From Apiotrichum sp. Y4204 (taxonomy: Eukaryota; Basidiomycota; Tremellomycetes; Trichosporonales; Trichosporonaceae): DNA of 64,000 nucleotides. Within the stretch, counting starts at the first letter, position 1, and each line of letters starts with the position of its first letter. The DNA lies in contig JAMYHL010000002.1 of NCBI GenBank assembly GCA_025531455.1, positions 1,302,001-1,366,000 of the forward strand, in the 5' to 3' direction. The notes under the pieces are model-generated. The model was not told where the DNA came from. It searched no databases and saw only the letters and a program-made list of their open reading frames with translations. Shown piece by piece: positions 1-13,500 of the stretch. Made by a program: the position numbers and the translations under genes.

Positions 1-2509
1 TGGCCTCTGGCCTCTGGACTCGGAGGACGATCATCCCCCATGGCTTGCAGCTCAGGGATGTTCAGGGAACAAAAAGGGGGGGGAACCGAAGGGCCGAGAC
101 AACCAGCAGAACAGCGTTCTACGGCCTGGCGGGTTCTGCGCGTCCAACCAGTCCATTAAGAGATGGGTTCCTATGCCGGCCGGGTCTACTCTCCCGAGGC
201 CGGTATCCGATAGTCATATATGCATCGCCCAGCAATCCCCGCATCCGCGCACCCACGTACTTTGCATGTGGTGGAAAGAAGAAAAAGAGTGGCGTGTTGC
301 GATCGGACGGGTATACTACGCGCCCTACTTTGAGATCCGGTGGCCCTTGTGGGTCTGCGATCCGTTGCGAGCGCCCGCAAGCGAGAACACACGAGCAGGC
401 CCTGGTTCCCGGGTGAGTGACAAAAACACGGTGTCTTCTTGGTCACCGCGCTGTACCCCTCGCCCACTCGACAGGCCGCAGGCCGCGAGGTGTCTGTGGG
501 ACTGGAGATTATGGGGATATGGGCGGGGAGAGCGCGAAGAGCATATCCCCTTTCCAGATGAAACCCGAACAAGTCCCCTTTGGGAAATAAATGGACAGGG
601 GGCACAAGTGACCGGCATGAATGGAGCTGGCTTTGTAGATGTCACCTAGATGCACTATTGACTGTTCTGCGCTCTGTGTGGTCTTTGTGCTCTTGTCAGC
701 ATGTCTCTTGTCAGCATGTCAGCAACCACTCTGCATTCTAGCTGCCGGAAACGGCCCAACTTGTTCCGGTGCTCGCTGCTAGCTGAGCTTAATAGGCCGT
801 GGGGCCGTGGGCCGCTTACAGCTCGCGGCTGCCTGGCCCTTTTCCGTCCGCAGCCGAATGCGGCCAAGCCTACGAGGTACTGATGATCAGGCTGCGCGGA
901 GCTACGCGTCTCCTTGGCCGCGTCTGGCGTAGCTCGTCATGATGGTTACACGCGCTCCCCCCTTCCCGGTACGAGGTACGATATACTTCGGTACTGCCCC
1001 GGTTCCCCAGTGTGCCCAGAGTCCGGCCAGCGCCGCAGCGGACATGTGCAGTTCAGGTTTGAGGGTTCCAGTAGCCAGCAGTGGGGTCGGTGGGCGGCGA
1101 GAGGCCTCTGAATGCACGCACCGCATACTGCGCTGATGCATATTTGATGGAGAGAGGATTGATGCACGAGATACGCGACCGAAGTCGCGCGCGCAGTTAT
1201 AGCTAGTTGGCTACATTGACAGGGGGTACAGTCGGATTATGAGAGAGCACAGAGAGAGTGCTCAAGAACGCAGTCTGACACTGCCTGCTGCGCACGACAT
1301 GGAGGCCGGCAGGAAAAAATGAGGTCCCCGGTGTCCACCCCGCCATGCGATGTAGGCGAGGCATGGTGTCATGATTGTGGAATCTATGCATGCCAATGAA
1401 CAATCCGGAAGGAGTGCTTGCATGATCGCATGATAGAAATACAAAGTGGACTGGTGACTGCGAGCGCGCGGGTGTGAGTGTGTTCCCTCGCCCCCTTTGT
1501 CCCGCCTGAACTCTCAAGGACTTGTACCTTTTTACCCCACAGCTCGCGCACACACACGCTCTGTCCCTCTGTCCCTCCCTCTCCTCCCTCTGATCCCTCT
1601 CACTCCCGTCGTGTCCGCCGCCACCGCCGCCTCCGCCGCACACACCCGCGGCATCTGCTCCCCTGCCCGACCTGCCCGACTTGCCCTTCGCCGCTGTGGT
1701 CGTCGTCGTCGTCGCCGTCTACGCACTTTTGATCATACTTTCCTATTTGTGTCACTCTCACTCCCACTCTCCACTGTCACTGTCACACACACACACTCTC
1801 TCTCCCAATCTCTTGGCCGCGCCTCTCTGTACAGTACGACCAACCGACTGATATCACGCACCTACGACAAGACGACGACTGCCGACTGCCAACTGCCGAC
1901 TGCCGCGCCGCCTGCCGCCCGCCGCCACCTGCCATTCGTTTTGAATACCCAGCACTTACAGCTGCCGACCTCCACCCCACGGACCACACCCGTTGCACGC
2001 GCGACAGACACGGTCTCGACCACACTAGCAACACTAGCAGCAACCGAGTCCCGCACATTCTCTCCCTCTCTCGCTCGCTTTCGATTGCTTCAGCTGACAA
2101 CCAACCAACTGCTACTGCCGCACTCGTTTCTCTGTCACGCTCTCCCTCATCAACTCATCCACACTCGTTTTCTTTCTCGCTGTCTGTCCCCCGGGCTTGT
2201 TTGCTATCCACGGCACCCGCTCTTCCGCCCTTACACAGTTACGCTACCAGCTGCAACGACACTCGAGCGCGCACTGATTCCACCACGATCGATCAGCCGA
2301 TCTTACCACTGACGGTCACGGCAACTCGCGTCCTAGCGTCCGTTTCTGCTTTCGCGTCCGCGTCGTCACGTCTTCGCTCGCGTGCCCGGCATCGTCCCTC
2401 CGTCACCGCCACGTCCCTTGAGCTGTCGCCTACGGACATCCACCTTCGACCCGGCAGCCTAGCCACACTCCCACCCCCACCAGGTCGATGAAGCATTCGC
2501 CGTAGAGCC
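1..2509. other. Gene-free left flank and pyrimidine-rich leader
   Basis: No reading frame here has conserved-looking protein or consistent splice sites. From about 1470 to 2500 the plus strand is strongly C/T-rich with Ser/Thr/Pro-like translations in all frames, which is typical of a long fungal promoter/5' leader for the downstream Sec7 gene rather than coding DNA. The first 1400 bases hold nothing I can assign. Confidence 0.6.
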
Positions 2510-5500
2510 ATGGTGTTTACCGACGCCGTGCGGTCGTCCCCGTCCCCGTCGCCATCTCCCTCCCCATCCCCGTTCCTCGCACCCTCACCCTCACCCTCCC
2601 CAGGCAAGACCCTGGCGGCAATCATCCCAGTTACTCCCTCGCGCAAGGATAGCCGTCGCCGCTCATGGTTTGGCCTCGTCACGCCTACTCGTAACAAGGA
2701 CAAGGCGCGTGTGGCCTCAGCCGCGACCCTCCCCAGCATCCCCGCTGCCCCCGGTCAAAACAACAACTCGATCGAGGAACTCGACGCGACCCCGCCGCGG
2801 ACTGAAGGCAAACGCAGGCCGTGGGCTCTTGGTTCCAGCTCGGGCTCGGGCTCAGCCTCGGGTTCCGGGATAAGTGTGATCTCCAGTCCTCTTGGTGTCG
2901 CGCGCGCCAGTTCCAATACCAGCCATACCACCGCCAGCCACAGCAGTGCGGGCACCCCGACGACAGGAACGAGCGCCAGTGCCGGTGCGCGTGTCAGCGC
3001 GAGCATCAGCACTGGCGAAGCAGATGATGTCGATTCCGACGATGACTGGGTCTTGGCCGGTTCCGACAACGACAGCGACTGGGAGGCGACCGGAACGGTG
3101 CGCCGCAAAGGGACGATCCGCCCCCAGATCGACCACAACCAGTTCGCCCCTCAAGGTGGTCTCGACGATGATACTCCGGTCCGACAGAAGGATCTCACGA
3201 CTCTGGCAATACTGTCCCGCAACAATACCGTGAAGCCTGTGCGTCCATGTGCTCTGAGCCCTGTTTCTTGTTCTTTCTCTTCCATGTGCTTGGAAGTAAA
3301 CGGGTTTCATAAATGCGGCCCTTTGGGGCTCGAGGCTCTCCCGGCACCCGCCACCAGTGCCGGGCTTCGGCCTGCGATGCGAGATGGGCGGGCGCAGCTC
3401 GTGGCGTCGTTGCTGCCGACGCTGCACACGCACGCCGGACGCCACTTGTGTGTGTCTGCTCTCGAGCCCCTCTCGTAGCAGCACGCACCTCTTTGTCTTC
3501 CGCTCACCCTGTCTCTGCACTTGACGTACAGTCACCCCCAGTTCGGCCTGCTCGCATGGATCCCTGCTGACACGCCAGAAGCCTTCCAAGTCGCGACTCT
3601 TCTCTCGCGCATCCAACGGGGCCGAGTCAACGACACCGCCACCAGACTCCAGCTCCAGCGCTCCCACTCTCCCACCACTGGCCCTCACACCATCAAACCT
3701 CCCGCGACGCGTCTCCTCTATGCCCGTGAGCGATGTCCCATTATTTGACAAGTCGCCAGTCGACAAGCCGTTACCGCTTCTGCCTCAGTACGACGACTTT
3801 TACAGCCCGCGGTCCGTGTCGCTTCCCGTTCACGGTCCCAATGGGACCCACGCGGCTCAAACGCCTCCTGTCGGTGCACCATCCGCGCCTGTCCCCCCTA
3901 CAGACATTGTCATCACACCCAGCTCACCCCTCAATACGGAGCCCTTCGACGTTCCGTTCTCCAGCGCACCTGCCAACCGACCATTCTCTTGTCCGCTGGA
4001 CTCGCCGCAACAGCGTCTCTTCATGCCGCGGGTACAGCAGGGGTCGGGTTCCCCATCACCTGCAGGAGGGACATCAATTGGGCTTGGACTACCAGAAGGG
4101 CATCCCCGACGCTTCAGCGCGCTTCCGAACATACCGTCCAACAAGCCGCTTCCGGCGATTGTGTCGGTCTCGTCGCCATTACCCAGCGGTGCTCGGAGTC
4201 CGACTCCGGCTGGCAAGGTCAGCTTTGCGACAAAGCAGGGATCGCACGATTACGAGGCAAAGGAGAAGGAGCCAAGTGACAAGGTCAAGGCCCCCCGACC
4301 CCGCAGCATCTCCGCCATGTTCACGCGTTCACCGCTGCTGAATGCCGACCAGACAGATGACGGCGAGTCAGGTCCATCAAAGTTCAACTGGCTGGGTGTG
4401 CGGAAGACAATCAAGCGCCGCCGCTCAGAGTCCAAGTTGAATCACCAACGCAAGAGCGTTACTCCGACAACAGGGGCCGAGGCCGAGTCCACTGCCGATG
4501 ATACCCAGTCCAAGCCGACAAACATGTCCACCCCGATGCTCGTCAGCGAACCCCGGGGGCGTCCTGCGTCTAGCTCGACGACTGCGACCGCACGGCCGAC
4601 GATCCCTCATACCGAAGCCGAAACGCCAACATCAGTGACGTCGTTCGTCCTGCCCCCGATGGAACAGGAGGAGTGGTGGCCAGCGAGGGAGTGGGCTGAA
4701 ACGCAACCCGAACCGGAACAACAGTCGACAGCCGTTGACAAGGAGGAGGTTGCAGATTCGTCTACCGAGCAGTCATCAGTTAAAGACTCCCAAAGCAGCA
4801 GTCGACGGGCGCCACCTTCGCGTTCGTCATCTTTGCTCTCCTCTACCGTTGGTTCTGGGCTGGGCTCCCTTCCCGAAGGTGGTCTCGCCCCATCAGCCAC
4901 GCCCTCTGTGCCTCCTATCGAGGAGCAGCCTGCAACAGTGTCTGAATTGCCCCGCCGGGACCACAACCGGCGACGCTCTTACTCTGACGCTGGTCGCAGA
5001 TCGTACAGGCCGACGGTGGACTCGCCACTGGCACGATCCCCAACATCATCCCCAAGGTCGATGCAAACCAACTTCCTTGCCACCCTCGCGGGTGAGACAC
5101 CGCGGAGCCCCAAACTCCCCAGACCGAAATCCAGCAACTCGGCACTGGTCAAGATGCGCAGTGTGTTCACCATCAACGGACGGGCACGAAGCAACAGTGC
5201 CATGCGCTACGGCAGCGATGATGGTCGCGAAACACCACATACCCGCCCGGCATCGTCTGCCTCGGCTGGCTCATCGTTTGTACCGTCACCAGCACTGCCG
5301 CCGATAAGGATCCGACCTGAGGATGTACCGCAGGTGTCGCAGCTCCAGCTGATGATCGGAGGCGACGAGTCGCGCCCGATTGTGATAACAGAGACACCCG
5401 AAATGTCCCCGAGATCATCTTACGCTGCGTCGTTGGGGTCTCGTAACAGTGGTCGTCGGGGGTCCGCCGCCACGGATCCCAACGCCACGCCCCAGGCGCA

Positions 5501-8500
5501 GTCAGGAGGGCTGCGGCCGGCGCGTGCCCGCGCTTCGACCATCTCGTCCGGCGCAATATCCTTTGCGGGGACGTTTGGAATCACTACGCATAGTAACCAT
5601 TCAACGACGGGCACCTTTGGCGGCCACATTCCGCATGCGACCTCTGCGCAGTCTCTGCACGGCCATCTCGTCGGTCAGAGTGGGTCAACGACTCACCTTC
5701 CGTTGCCAGCACCAACGTTCCCTACCGCAGCAACGCCGCCGCGGCGCCCAGGGTCAATCCGCAGACTGTCAACAGGCCTCTTCCGTTCCGCATCCCCCAA
5801 ACCGCACGATGTCCGGCCGGTATCTCCCCGGCCAGTACCTGGCGCCGTTGCTGTGCCCGACGATTTCAGCCCGCGAGACAGCTCGAACTCGCAGTCGCGC
5901 AGTGGATCTGTCATTGGCATGGCTCCAGTGGGTGACCGGGGACTTGACAAGAAGGACGTGGACACGACAGTTCATGCAGACGACACCACCGAAACCTGGC
6001 TGGGCCGTGTGCTGCTGATTAGCCGCCGGCAACTGTCGGCAGTTCTGGCCGAGAGGTGAGACCGCAATGAAGAGCTCTACTGACAGCCCAGCTCGGACAA
6101 ATTCCACATGGACGCGCTCTGCAGCTACATGTCGCGTTTCGATTTCAACCACACCGCGCTGGATGTTGCTCTGCGCCGTTTGCTCATGGACCTGTCGTTG
6201 CCTAAGGAAACCCAGCAGATTGACCGTGTTGTCGAGGCATTTGCTACTCGCTACGAGCAGTGCGAGCCAGGACTCTTTGGTGCCAAAGGTGGGTAACAAG
6301 TGTCCCCTGATCTGACCCCGCAGACAACACATATGTGCTTGCATTCTCGATGATGATGCTCCACACGGACGCGTTCAACCGTCACAACAAGAACAAGATG
6401 ACCAAAGCGGATTATGTGCGCAACACACGCCTGGACGGCGTGCCAGAGACCACACTGGAGGCATTCTACGACAATATCACGTTTACGCCCTTTGTGTTTA
6501 TTGAAGACGACAACGAGGCGTCCCTTGCTGCCGTTGGAGCGTCGACGGTGGCAAATGGCCCCGTCCGCCCAGGCAAAGTTGACGTGTACGATATGATCGC
6601 GAGCGGCACCGTCATGACGCTGCGCGCCAATGTCGAGTCGCTCATCCCCGCCGAATCTCCCTTCTCCTGTATGGGCACGCGTGCGTTCCTCGATGTCGAC
6701 AGTCTGCAGCGCCGCTTCGCGGACGCGCATCCTCTGTCGTTCGTCAAGTCGCGCCCGCGCCGCAAATCTTCGGTCACGATGCCGTCGCTTCCTGGCTCGC
6801 ATCCGGACAAGACGCCCTCCAGACCGGTGGCAAAAGAGGAGATCCAGACTCTCAAGATTACCAAGGTCGGACTTATCACACGCAAGGGTGGGTGCTTATG
6901 ATGGATGTCCCTTTGTGCAGCACTTACACCAGATGACACGCTACTTCCGAATGGCAAGCGGCCGACAGGTCGCAAGTGGAAGAACTGGAGCGTCATCCTC
7001 ACCGGATCGCAGCTACTCTTCTTCAAGGACACCATACTGGCCCTGACGCTCATGGAGCAGATTCGCAACTCGGGGCGGCACGACCCAGATCAGCCTATCA
7101 TCCCACGCATGACAAACTTCCAGCCCGACGAGGTGTTCTCCGTCAAGGAATGTGTCGCCGTGTGGGATCGCGAGTACACAGAGGTGCCCTTTGCATTCCG
7201 CTTCATCATGCCGGCCGGCCGGCAGTATCTGATGCAGGCCCTGGACGAGGTGGAGATGAACGACTGGTTGACGCTCATCAACTATGCCTCGACTTTTAAG
7301 TCCGCGGGTATCAGGATGCGTGCACAGGCTATCGACAGCGGAGAAGCTGTCCTTGCGGGCACCGCGGCCGCCGAGTCTCACCGCAAGGATCTCGCGAGCG
7401 CAAACGGCGGGATGCTCACCCCTCCCGCCGAGGCGCCCGCGGCCCGTACGGTTTTGTTCTCGGATACCACGACTGTGGACGATGCACCACCACCCACGCG
7501 CCCCATGCTTCGCCGCGTGGGTTCTCTGCGTGCCACGCCGACACCAAAGGTGGACATCCAGGGCGCCAACGATATAGTGACTGGCGGCGGCGAGCAGATC
7601 GAGGCAGTCATCGGCAGCGTCAGGGCCGAGCTCGCAGCAGGGCGCGGTACGGCCGCGGCTACTCGACCTGTGTCCATGCAGCCGCGGTCCCAGTCGGTTC
7701 CGTCGTACAAGTCGCTGCGCACCGAGACTATCCAGGAGCGCCTGCGTTGCCTGCGCGACATGGCTGGCGTGATTGAGAAGCGCCTTGCGGCCAACCTCCG
7801 CATCGGCCGCAATCTTGCGCTCCTCACACCGTTCCAGAAGGTGACGCGCGACCGCATCGAAGCCGCTGTTCCAGAGCTGGCGCAGGCCATTCGCAACGAT
7901 CGCATCGACCTCGCCAAGCTGCATCTCTGGATCAGCATGCTGCTCAAGGACCAGGAGCGGGACGAGCGCGAGTGGGCGCGTGTGCGTCACGTCGCGCTTC
8001 AGGCCGCCGCCAAGAGCCTCCGCAACGGCTTGACTGTCATGGACCGTCGGGCAACACTCGCCCATCCGATCGCGATACCAAAGCTCAGTCTCCCGTCCGA
8101 TGAAGGCTGGAACATTGGCGACCCCACGCCCGACTGTATATCGCCGACTTCCCCGGGCCTCATGTCCCCGCCGAACGTATCGCGCGGCAGCTCGGGCAGC
8201 GGAAGCGAGCTTCCGACCATCTCGCGCAACAGCGCTGTGAGCGGCTCAAGCGATGTGTCCGCCGTGGACCAGGACGAGCCCCTGTCGTCCAAGCGCACAT
8301 CTTCTGGCTCTGGATGCTCAGAATACGAGCTCGCGAGCGAGTACCTCTCCGCATCGTCCGTGCTTTCCCTCCACGAGGAGCTCCTGCAGCAGCTCGGCGC
8401 CGCCGTCCCCGACCTGACGCTTGGGCGGAACGGCCTGGGCAGTGCGGGCGGCAGCCTGAACGGGAGTGCCAGCGGCGGCCGCAGTCCGCGCAGCCTCGAC

Positions 8501-8677
8501 GGGAGTGCGACACGCTCGCCGCTCGGCAACGAGCGCGAAATGGAGCAGCTCCACGACGACACGGCCGAGGAGCTGGCCGAGCACTGGCGCAACACGCGCG
8601 CCGCGACAAAAGTGAGCCTTGCGCGCCTGCCGCGCGGCGTCGGGGAGATCCAGAGCCGGATCGACAATTGGATCTAA
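2510..8677 (+). CDS. Sec7-PH domain Arf guanine-nucleotide exchange factor
   Basis: Probable exchange factor loading GTP on Arf-family GTPases at Golgi/endosomal or plasma membranes (fungal Syt1/Yel1-like group). Proposed exons 2510-3238, 3579-6055, 6092-6288, 6324-6887, 6921-8677 sum to 5724 nt (1907 aa). The first ~1030 residues are Ser/Pro-rich and disordered. The Sec7 domain lies at roughly 1035-1190 and includes LPKETQQID with the catalytic glutamate, then MLHTDAFN and the KMTKADYVRNT stretch. A PH domain follows (~1305-1450; KITKVGLITRKG to DWLTLINYAS). The C-terminal ~450 residues are helical then Ser-rich. The start ATG opens the first frame with MVFTDAV and an SPSPSP tract. The first intron is the least certain: donor 3239 and acceptor 3578 keep frame, but donor 3249 with acceptor 3531 also does. 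The other three introns are 34-36 nt and clear. Family is firm; the specific orthologue is not. Confidence 0.9.
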
Positions 8678-8890
8678 TGCGCGCCTGGCAAAAGTGTATA
8701 GGATTAGAGGGGATGAGTTGGACATCGGTTGTAGGATAGATATATTACAGATGGACACGCCCAGTTATGATGATGGTTGGAAATGTGTGAGCGGGGTAGA
8801 GAACAAGGAACTAGTTGACGAGGGTTAGTACCGTGTCTGTCTCATGGGAGGGTGCGCGATCCGCAACTATCCATACAAAAATATAATACT

Positions 8891-10096
8891 CTACACCGCG
8901 GCAAGCACGGCCCTGCTGACGCTGAGGTTTGCGCCCCCGATCGCGAGGATGCGCTCGGTCGCGAGGGCGTCCAGTTTGCGCAGCTGTTCGGGAGTCGACG
9001 GCGCGCCGTCCATCGATGTCGGGTGTGAGGACTCGAGGAGGCGTTGTGCGCACTGGGATTAGTGATGGGCACATGGAAACATGAGTGTGGGCAGATCAGA
9101 CAACAGACACGACACGGTAGATGAAATGCGCTGGTCTTATCTTGCTCAAAGCCGTCTTCACCAGCGCCCATCCCGCGTACCTGGAACATCCACATCATCG
9201 TCCAGCGCAAAGCACCCTCAACTCACCCGCTTGATTCCCCACCACGTGCGTGTACGGCGTCCACCTGGCGCCGCGTCTGGCGGTGTCTCCATCTCGGACG
9301 CGCGGAGGAAGTACTTGAGCGCGAGCTGGTAGTCGCTGAGTGTCAGTCCACGACATCATTCCACGTCTTTAGCGGAGGCTGTGCCAGCTGCCAGCACCCA
9401 CCCCATAGTAAAGGCCGTTTCGCCCGCCCGGGTGACGGTGTGGCTGTCCCACGTCTGGAGGACCATCACGTGCCCGAGCGCGGTGAGCGACTGGCCGTAC
9501 GCGCCCTCGTCGGCGTACAGCTCGGCGAGGAGGGACCATGCGCTCGCGTCGACGTAGAACGTGTCGAGATACTCGAGAAGGCGGGTGATCATCGATGTGC
9601 GTGTCGGCGCGAGAGCCACGAGACGCTGGTGGGCCGACTGCTGTCAGAGAGCTGTAGGGCGGTAGCGGTACGCACGATGTTAGTCTCGTCGTGTTTCAGT
9701 AGCGCGCGGTACACGCCCTGCGCGCGGTCCGACTCGCCGAGGGCCTCGAGCCGCAGGCCCGCGAGAAGGTCGACACGCGGCGACTTGGGGAAGCGGTTCT
9801 GCAGTGCGCGGATTTGTGTCTGCGGTTAGAGAAGTCATGGGTCACAGATCTACGAGCCACCCACATTCGCTAGCGACACCTTGCCAAGATCGAGGGCCGC
9901 GATCGCGAGCTGTTCCCGCACCGCCCATTCTGGCGTCAGTTGGCTCATCTTCAGACAAAACAGCCGGGCTCGACGTACCTGTCTCTCCCGATGTTTCTGC
10001 TGCGAGCACCTTGGGCGCGAGACGCACGACCTGCTCCGAGTTCCGTGCGCCGAGGACGCGCCAGCGCGCGAGCTGCTCAATCTCGGCTGTGGACAT
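8891..10096 (-). CDS. EMC2: ER membrane protein complex subunit 2 (TPR protein)
   Basis: EMC2 is the cytosolic TPR subunit of the ER membrane complex, which inserts tail-anchored and multi-pass proteins. About six exons are readable on the minus strand: start MSTAEIEQLARWRVLGAR at 10096, then LTPEWAVREQLAIAALDLGK (near 9880-9950), FPKSPRVDLLAGLRLEALGE (near 9680-9820), the best conserved block LLEYLDTFYVDASAWSLLAE (near 9400-9620), DYQLALKYFLRASEMETPP (near 9235-9330) and a last exon ending in GGANLSVSRAVLAAV with stop at 8891. The pattern of TPR helices, the FYVDASAW block and the YALKYFLRA-type repeat match the EMC2/TTC35 family. Exact splice sites were not all resolved. The gene is convergent with the Sec7 gene (213 bp apart) and divergent from TRA1. 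Confidence 0.88.
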
Positions 10097-10583
10097 TGTG
10101 TGGGATGGAACGGAGGGAGGAAGAGAAGGGACCAGTTGAGATATCAGAGAGAGAGTGGGGTGACGTGTGGGGCGACAACGCAGGTACCGCAGGTGTACGG
10201 TGACCCAGGGTCCATTGTGGGGCTCCGCCTATATCGCCGCGGCGATATAGAATCCCACTGTAAGGGGTCTCCGGGTCTCTGCCAGATTCTTGTCTTCCCC
10301 CATCCCCCTGTGTGCAGTCAGTCGCAGCTCGGCTTTTGACTTCTGTTCATTATCCAAAACATCACCATCACCATCACACTCGCCCTCATCACCATCAGTG
10401 CGCCATCCACCACCACCGCCATCCCCACCATCTAGCCCGGCGACCATCTTGCAAGCACATTCAGCGCGTACTCATCCCCCGACGCACCCGCGCCGCTTCC
10501 TACACTCCCCCACCTCGCGCATGGCCCGCTAGGGTGGTCACTCGCCCCGGCCACCTCCACCTCTCCGCGACAAACACGTTTCC
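10097..10583. promoter_or_regulatory. Divergent EMC2/TRA1 promoter and TRA1 leader
   Basis: This 487-bp spacer separates two divergent starts. The TRA1 side (about 10300-10583) is C/A/T-rich with repeated CACCATCACCATCAC-like units, typical of an untranslated leader. A three-codon upstream frame lies inside it (separate entry). No TATA element is obvious. Confidence 0.5.
10521..10532 (+). promoter_or_regulatory. Minimal upstream open frame (Met-Ala-Arg-stop) before TRA1
   Basis: An ATG at 10521 is followed by GCC CGC TAG, a three-codon frame ending 51 nt before the TRA1 start at 10584. If the transcript begins upstream of 10521, it would be the nearest upstream start codon and could reduce initiation at TRA1. 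Transcript start is unknown, so function is inference. Confidence 0.4.
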
Positions 10584-13500
10584 ATGGCCACACCAAAGCC
10601 GCCCTCAGCTGGCCCACCGGGGCCGCCGGGACCCGGGGGACCGGGGGCCGCAGCCGGGCGGCCGCGGCAGCCATCCATTGCGACTGCACCGACACCAACT
10701 GCTGTCGGCACACCGACGGCAACCGCGACGCCGACGACTCACGGCGGGCACCTCACGACAACAGGGCCGATGACGGTGCCCGAGTGCGAGGCGCTCGCGG
10801 CCCAGCTGTCGGATACCGGCATTCCGCTCCGGCGGCGGATGGAGATTGCGAGTGAGCTGCGCGACAGCGCAGAGTCGAACCGCGACTTTGCCTTCTACGA
10901 CAAGTATCTTGGCATCTTCATCCCGACGCTCATCAACATTCTTGGCGAGGAGAAGCACATTGTGTTTGTCAAGGACAATAGCGAGCAGCGCTACCGCCAC
11001 ACACTGCTCGCCTACCTCCAGCGTCTCCCGCACACCGAGCCCTTCCGCCAGCATGAGGCGCGCGTCATGGAGCTCATGGTCAAGCTGCTCAAGGTCGAGA
11101 ACGAGGACAATGCGCTGTTGTGTATTAAGATAATGATAGATGGCTTCAGAAGCCACAAGGACCAGGCCGAGCCGTTTGTCGAGCAGTTCCTCGATCTCGT
11201 CAAGCAGATGTACTCGAACCTCAAGGGCGTCGTCGAGAAGGAGTTTGGCACGCCGGCCGGCAAGTCTCAGGTGAGCTGAAGCATGGTCCAAACAAGCTCA
11301 CGTCCAGGCCGGAACTCCGGGGACCCCCGCTGACGGGGCACCGCCGCCGCCGCCGCCGCAACCGTCATCCTCGAGCCACACGCATCTCTCCCACGCGCTC
11401 CATTCGCCAAAGGTCCTCACCGAATGCCCTATAGCCGTCGTCCTCATATTCCAGACGTACAAATCCGTCATGGGTCCCGCGATGCTCGATCTCTCGCCGC
11501 TTGTCATGGAGAGCATAAAGATACAGCCCGAACCCCAGCGCATAGCACATCTTGAGGCCAAGGAGCGTGGCGACATTTTCGTCGGCGTCGCGCCGGGAAT
11601 CACCAACCGGGAAATGTATGCGGAGCTGATCAAGACCCAGGTCAAGACCATGGCCTTCTTGGCTTACGTGCTCCGTGGCTCATCCCAGGCCAACGTCAAG
11701 GACTATCTGGAAATATTCCCCGAGGCGTGCATCCGGTTATTGCGTGACTGTCCGCCCGAGGATGTCAGCACGCGCAAGGAACTGCTGGTCGCGACGCGTC
11801 ATATCCTCACTGCAGACTCGCGCTCGTCCTTTATTCCCTACATCGACACTCTGCTCGAGGAACGCGTCCTGGTCGGAACGGGAGTCTCGAGTCGCGAGTC
11901 GCTGCGCCCCCTCGCGTCGTCTGTCGTCGCAGACCTCATCCACCACGTCCGCAACGAGCTTCCCATCGCACAGCTGAGCCGTGTGGTGTACGTCTTCAGC
12001 TGCAACCTCAACGACCCGACCTTCTCCAGCTCCATACAGACCATGTGCGCCAAGTTGCTCAACACGATTGTCGACTCAATAGCCAAGCAGGGCGACGCCG
12101 AACAGAGCGCCAAGCTGATGCGGAGCATGTTCATCGCGTCGCTCGAGAAGCTGCAAGCAATGACCGAGGCGTATGACAAGCTCAAGGCGCTGTCGCTTCG
12201 CGACAAAGGAAAGGGCAAGGCGAAGGAGGAGAGCGGCGACGTCAAGATGGACGACCCTGAGGACCCAGCAGCCGAGCGCCTGGCGTACGGATGGCGAGAG
12301 ATTGAGCAAGCCATGCCGGTCAACCAGGTCGCGTACGCGAACGAAACGCTCGATGGTTTCTGTCGCGAGGCGCGATACCTCTTCAAGACCCTGCTGCACA
12401 CGTTCCGCACTCTGCTCACCTATACCCGACAAGGAGAAAACCCGGTCCCAGCGCCAGATGGCGAGCTTCTGTCAAAGTTCTTCGAGCACGCCCTTCGGTG
12501 TATCGCCATATACGACAACAACCGCGATCCGCGAGAGCCGAAGGAGGCGATCGAGCTGCTTTCTCAGATCCTCCTGCTGTTCGACCCGCATTCGTTCCGT
12601 GAGGTTTGGACAACGCATATGGACTTCTTCGTCGAGAGCGCGTTCCAGAACCCCCAGGTCTTCTCGGTGCTTCAAATTCTCATCACCCACGAGTCTGTGT
12701 CCCACCAGCTTGTCGCCATCTCGCTCAAGCATCTCATGAGTCATCTGGACGAGGTCGGCAGCTACTCGCCAAAGCGGGCGACCCTCACTTTGCGGCTGTT
12801 CAAGATCTCGTTCTTGGCGATTAACACGTACATAACGACCAACGAGATTGTACTCGTGCCTCATCTGCAGAAGCTCATCATGCGCTCGTTTGCGCTGGCG
12901 CCAAAGGCCAATGACCCCTCTGTCTACTACCAGATCCTGCGCGCACTCTTCCGCTCGATTGGTGGCGGCCGGTTCGACCAGCTGTACAAGGAGGTTCTCC
13001 CCATCCTCCAGGAGATGCTCGATAACCTCTCCTACCTCCTCCAGCATGCCACCGACCCCGTGCAGCGCGACCTCTTCGTCGAGCTGACCCTCACGGTACC
13101 CGTCCGCCTTACCAACCTCCTTCCGCACTTGAGCTACCTCATGCGCCCCTTGGTGCATGCGCTTCAGGCTGGCGCAGAGTTGATAAGCCAAGGTCTGCGC
13201 ACATTGGAGCTGTGCATTGACAACCTCACTGCCGACTTCCTGGATCCGACCATGAACCCTGTCTTCCGTGATCTGATGGCCGCACTCCACAAGCTGCTAA
13301 AGACCGTTCCGGCACAACGCAACCATTCTCACGCCGCGGTCAAGATCCTTGGCAAACTCGGTGGTCGTAACAGGCGATACACCGATGTGGAGAACCTCTT
13401 GGAGTACAAGCCCTGCCCGAATGAGCTCACCGCGCCGATTTCGTTTGAGGGCAAGAGGACCACCTTTGAGCTCACGCCGCTCGTCAATGCTGCCGCCCTC

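Noticed and set aside
1497..2312. 271-codon plus-strand open frame upstream of the Sec7 gene
   Set aside because: It is Thr/Ser/Leu/Pro monotony from a pyrimidine-rich leader, similar in all frames, with no domain or splice logic.
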